This document shows, one piece after another, positions 61,702-64,000 of a stretch of 64,000 nucleotides of DNA. This DNA comes from an uncultured Clostridia bacterium. GTDB taxonomy: Bacteria > Bacillota > Clostridia > Christensenellales > Borkfalkiaceae. Below the pieces are notes generated by a model. That model was not told where the DNA came from and did not search any database. It worked only from the letters and a program-made list of their open reading frames with translations. The stretch covers positions 1-64,000 of the forward strand of contig CALWCE010000002.1 in assembly GCA_944376295.1 (NCBI GenBank). The letters run 5' to 3'. The translations under genes were made by a program, and so were the position numbers. Numbering within the stretch: the stretch's first letter is position 1; the number at the start of each line of letters is the position of its first letter.

Positions 61702-61992
61702 TTAGGTCAACGAGTTGAAATACTCGATGGGTTTGGAAGCTTCTTCAAGCTGAACGATCGCCTTCTTCGTCTTGGGGGTGTAACCCTCGTTGCGGCCCAT
61801 CCTCTTGAGCTTGCCGGGACGGGTGACGGTGTTCACGCTCTTGACGTCGACGCCGAACATCTCTTCGACGGCGATCTTGATCTGCGTCTTGTTGGCGGAC
61901 TTTGCGACGATGAACGTGTACTTCTTATCCGCGATGCCGTCGTAACCCTTCTCGGTCAGGACGGGCTTTAAGATGATATCTTCGGGTGTCAT
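61702..61992 (-). CDS. rplW: Ribosomal protein L23
   Basis: 96 residues; ILKPVLTEKGYDGIADKKYTF. SRP and trigger factor docking site at the tunnel exit. ATGA overlap with rplD. Confidence 0.98.
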   Translation of the reverse strand: MTPEDIILKPVLTEKGYDGIADKKYTFIVAKSANKTQIKIAVEEMFGVDVKSVNTVTRPGKLKRMGRNEGYTPKTKKAIVQLEEASKPIEYFNSLT

Positions 61993-62615
61993 ACCGCGTA
62001 AGCCTCCTCGAGTTTTTTCACCGTGCCCTTGGTGAGCACCACGACCGCGTTCGAAACGATCTCGTAGGTGTTGATCTCTTCGACGGAGATCGTGGAGAAT
62101 TTCTGGATGTTGCGCGCTGCAAGGATGACGTCCTTGTCGTTCTCGTCGAGCACGACGACGGTGCGTTTGTCAAGTTTGAGAGCCTGACGGAATGCCTCCA
62201 TCTCCTTCGTCTTGGGAGCGGAGACCTTGACCTCGTCCACGACGACGAGCTCGCCGTCCGCGACCTTCTTGGAGAGGGCGGAAAGAAGCGCGCCGCGCTT
62301 TGCGGTCTTGTTCATCTTCTTGGAGAAGTCGCGGGACTTGGGTGCGAACACGACGCCGCCCTTCGTCCACTGGGGCGCGCGGATGGAACCCTGGCGCGCA
62401 CGGCCCGTGCCCTTCTGTCTCCAGGGCTTTGCACCGCCGCCGCGCACTTCCGTGCGGGTAAGGGTGGACTTGGTGCCCTGACGGCCGTTCGCAAGATAGG
62501 TGACGACCGCCTGATGGATGAGGGGCTCGTTGTATTCCACGCCGAAGACGCTGTCGTTGAGTTCGAGCTCGCCGACCTCGGCGCCCTTCATATTGTAAAC
62601 TTTCACGTTTGCCAT
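61989..62615 (-). CDS. rplD: Ribosomal protein L4
   Basis: 208 residues from ATG 62615; tunnel loop GGGAKPWRQKGTGRARQGS. Longer frames overlap rplC and are rejected. Confidence 0.98.
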   Translation of the reverse strand: MANVKVYNMKGAEVGELELNDSVFGVEYNEPLIHQAVVTYLANGRQGTKSTLTRTEVRGGGAKPWRQKGTGRARQGSIRAPQWTKGGVVFAPKSRDFSKKMNKTAKRGALLSALSKKVADGELVVVDEVKVSAPKTKEMEAFRQALKLDKRTVVVLDENDKDVILAARNIQKFSTISVEEINTYEIVSNAVVVLTKGTVKKLEEAYAV

Positions 62616-62626
62616 GTCTTTTCTCC

Positions 62627-63277
62627 TTACTTCACCTTGACGCTGTCCGCAAGGGTGACGATGCTGCCCTTGGGGCCGGGGATGGCACCCTTGATGAGGA
62701 TGGCGTTTCTTGCGGCGTCCACTCTCACCACTTCGAGGTTCTGGATCGTGACCGTCTCGACACCCCACTGACCTGCGAGGTTCTTGTGCTTGAACACGCG
62801 GGAGGGATCGCTGATGGAACCCATCGAACCGGGCTCGCGGTGGACAGGGCCGACGCCGTGCGTTTCCTTGAGGCGGTGCTGGTTCCAACGCTTGATGACG
62901 CCCGTGTAGCCGTGGCCCTTGGAGGTGCCGTGGGCATCCACCTTGTCGCCTGCCGCGAAGACGTCTGCCTTGAGCTCGTCGCCCACCTTGAAGCCTTCGA
63001 CGGAAGCAAGGCGCACTTCTTTGAGTACCTTGCAGGGGGTAACGCCCGCCTTCTTGAACTGCCCGAGGTCGGGCTTGTTGAAGACGTGCCTGCTCTTCTT
63101 TTCGTCCTCGACCTTATCGAAGCCGAGCTTGAGGGCGCAGTAGCCGTCCGTTTCGACCGTCTTGACCTGAACGACGGGGCAGGGGCCCGCTTCCACGACG
63201 GTAACGGGGATCACCTTGCCGTCTTCCGCGAAGATCTGCGTCATGCCGACCTTGCGGCCGATGATTGCTTTATTCAT
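62627..63277 (-). CDS. rplC: Ribosomal protein L3
   Basis: 216 residues; AIIGRKVGMTQIFAEDG and GTSKGHGYTGVIKRWN. Confidence 0.98.
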   Translation of the reverse strand: MNKAIIGRKVGMTQIFAEDGKVIPVTVVEAGPCPVVQVKTVETDGYCALKLGFDKVEDEKKSRHVFNKPDLGQFKKAGVTPCKVLKEVRLASVEGFKVGDELKADVFAAGDKVDAHGTSKGHGYTGVIKRWNQHRLKETHGVGPVHREPGSMGSISDPSRVFKHKNLAGQWGVETVTIQNLEVVRVDAARNAILIKGAIPGPKGSIVTLADSVKVK

Positions 63278-63332
63278 GGATAAAGTTCACTCCTTTTATT
63301 TTTCTCAATACCGCTTTTGCAGTATCACTTTG

Positions 63333-63632
63333 TTAAAGTTTTACCTTGATGTCGACGCCTGCGGGGATGTGGATGGAATCCAGCAGCTTGGCGTTGGGGG
63401 AATAGATGTCGATGATGCGCTTGTAGGTGCGCAGCTCGAACTGCTCGCGCGAATCCTTATACTTATGCGGGCAGCGGAGGATGGTGACCACCTCGCGCTC
63501 GGTGGGGAGCGGGATGGGACCGGAGATCTTCGCTCCGCCCTTCTGCATCGTCTCTACGATGCGCTGCGCCGCCTGATCGACGAGTTCGTGATCGTATGCC
63601 GACAGCTTGATCCTGATCTTCTGACTTGCCAT
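63333..63632 (-). CDS. rpsJ: Ribosomal protein S10
   Basis: 99 residues; [19 protein letters not shown] and [11 protein letters not shown]. First gene of the supercluster. Confidence 0.98.
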   Translation of the reverse strand: MASQKIRIKLSAYDHELVDQAAQRIVETMQKGGAKISGPIPLPTEREVVTILRCPHKYKDSREQFELRTYKRIIDIYSPNAKLLDSIHIPAGVDIKVKL

Positions 63633-63639
63633 TTGCTTA

Positions 63640-63865
63640 CTCCTTTTTATACTAACTATGGATTTTTTGTGTCAACGTATCCGTGCGTATCGAGGTATCT
63701 CCATCAAAAAAACACTTGGTTGGAGTGCTTTGATGCAAAAGCCTCGGTTAGTCGCAGGAGTCGCGCTCCTACATTTGTCAACGGAAATTATCTGCCGAGG
63801 GGCTTTCCGACCTCGATTTTTCAGTAACTTCCCGTCTCAACCCTATACGCCGCAATGACACAGCT
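63640..63865 (-). promoter_or_regulatory. Leader of the S10 operon
   Basis: No gene in about 225 nt. Short hairpins CGAGG/CCTCG (63796-63826) and AGGAGCGCGACTCCT (63757-63771), and a run of seven T (63703-63709) on the minus strand without a GC-rich stem. Possible regulation not resolved. Confidence 0.4.
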
Positions 63866-63870
63866 TGAAC

Positions 63871-63899
63871 ATTCTACCATAATGTCAAGCCGATGTCAA
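63871..63899 (-). promoter_or_regulatory. Promoter of the S10 supercluster
   Basis: TTGACA (63899-63894), 17-bp spacer, TAGAAT (63876-63871). Beyond it to 64000 I see only AT-rich sequence with no gene. Confidence 0.88.
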
Positions 63900-64000
63900 C
63901 GGTTTGAACGGATATTTTTTCTGATTTTTGCCCTTTTTCGCAAATTTCAGCCGTCTTTTTTGCATTTTGAGGGGCGTTCTCCAAAAAAATGCGCCGCCCG

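Noticed and set aside
63640-63865. L4-type S10 attenuator as in E. coli
   Set aside because: No matching hairpin order or terminator; Bacillota S10 operons are not known to use it.

Overview
The window looks like the chromosome of a GC-rich member of the Bacillota, most likely class Clostridia from an uncultured gut lineage. The evidence is a Bacillus-type SRP RNA with an Alu domain, HprK, MutS2, TmcAL, class III fructose bisphosphatase, a zinc-type S14 and YlxY/M16 neighbours. Genus cannot be decided from sequence alone. One stretch (about 1-5250) is lower in GC and looks horizontally acquired.

Layout. 1-1770: 5' part of a collagen-like surface protein on the minus strand, behind a leader with a terminator and a competing antiterminator. 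1917-4110: a compact mobile module. It has a promoter with two LexA-like boxes, a ~500-nt structured non-coding RNA with its own terminator, an oriT-like hairpin, a MobV relaxase and a 50-aa companion. 4109-5248: an AT-rich HD-like orphan gene next to tRNA-Glu(CUC). 5592-5777: a candidate 6S RNA. 5848-8748: Sfp-type transferase, a PP2C phosphatase fused to an RsbW-like ATPase with its STAS partner, and ACP. 8745-20200: one long minus-strand operon (uvrC, HAD phosphatase, hprK, U32 peptidase, mutS2, ylxY, M16 peptidase, deoxyinosine glycosylase, AlkD), joined mostly by 4-bp overlaps. 20263-25375: ArsR regulator, DUF1294, copper ATPase, CsoR, rubredoxin-flavoprotein. 25802-30601: rpmF, yceD, ackA, pta and divergent tmcAL. 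31437-39845: fbp, a GH43 arabinanase lipoprotein, two FAD oxidoreductases and a DUF1508 protein with a histone-H1-like tail. 40318-47390: Mrp ATPase, a heterodimeric ABC exporter, SRP RNA, a leader-controlled 59-aa protein and an M18 aminopeptidase. 48009-63899: the complete S10-spc-alpha ribosomal protein supercluster, rpsJ to rplQ, on the minus strand with its own promoter and a second promoter before rpsM.

Most gaps between gene blocks from 23.6 kb to 48 kb hold the same few families of nested palindromes. They are mosaically combined, occur in both orientations, and their stems differ in sequence between copies while staying complementary. Some of these blocks separate genes that normally sit together (csoR/copA, ackA/yceD).

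The most interesting unexplained item is the 1974-2470 RNA: a discrete transcription unit closed by pairing of its 5' and 3' ends, behind a damage-type promoter and beside a relaxase. Second are two leaders (1598-1770 and 45505-45690) that place a large hairpin and an intrinsic terminator directly before the ribosome binding site of a gene of unknown function.
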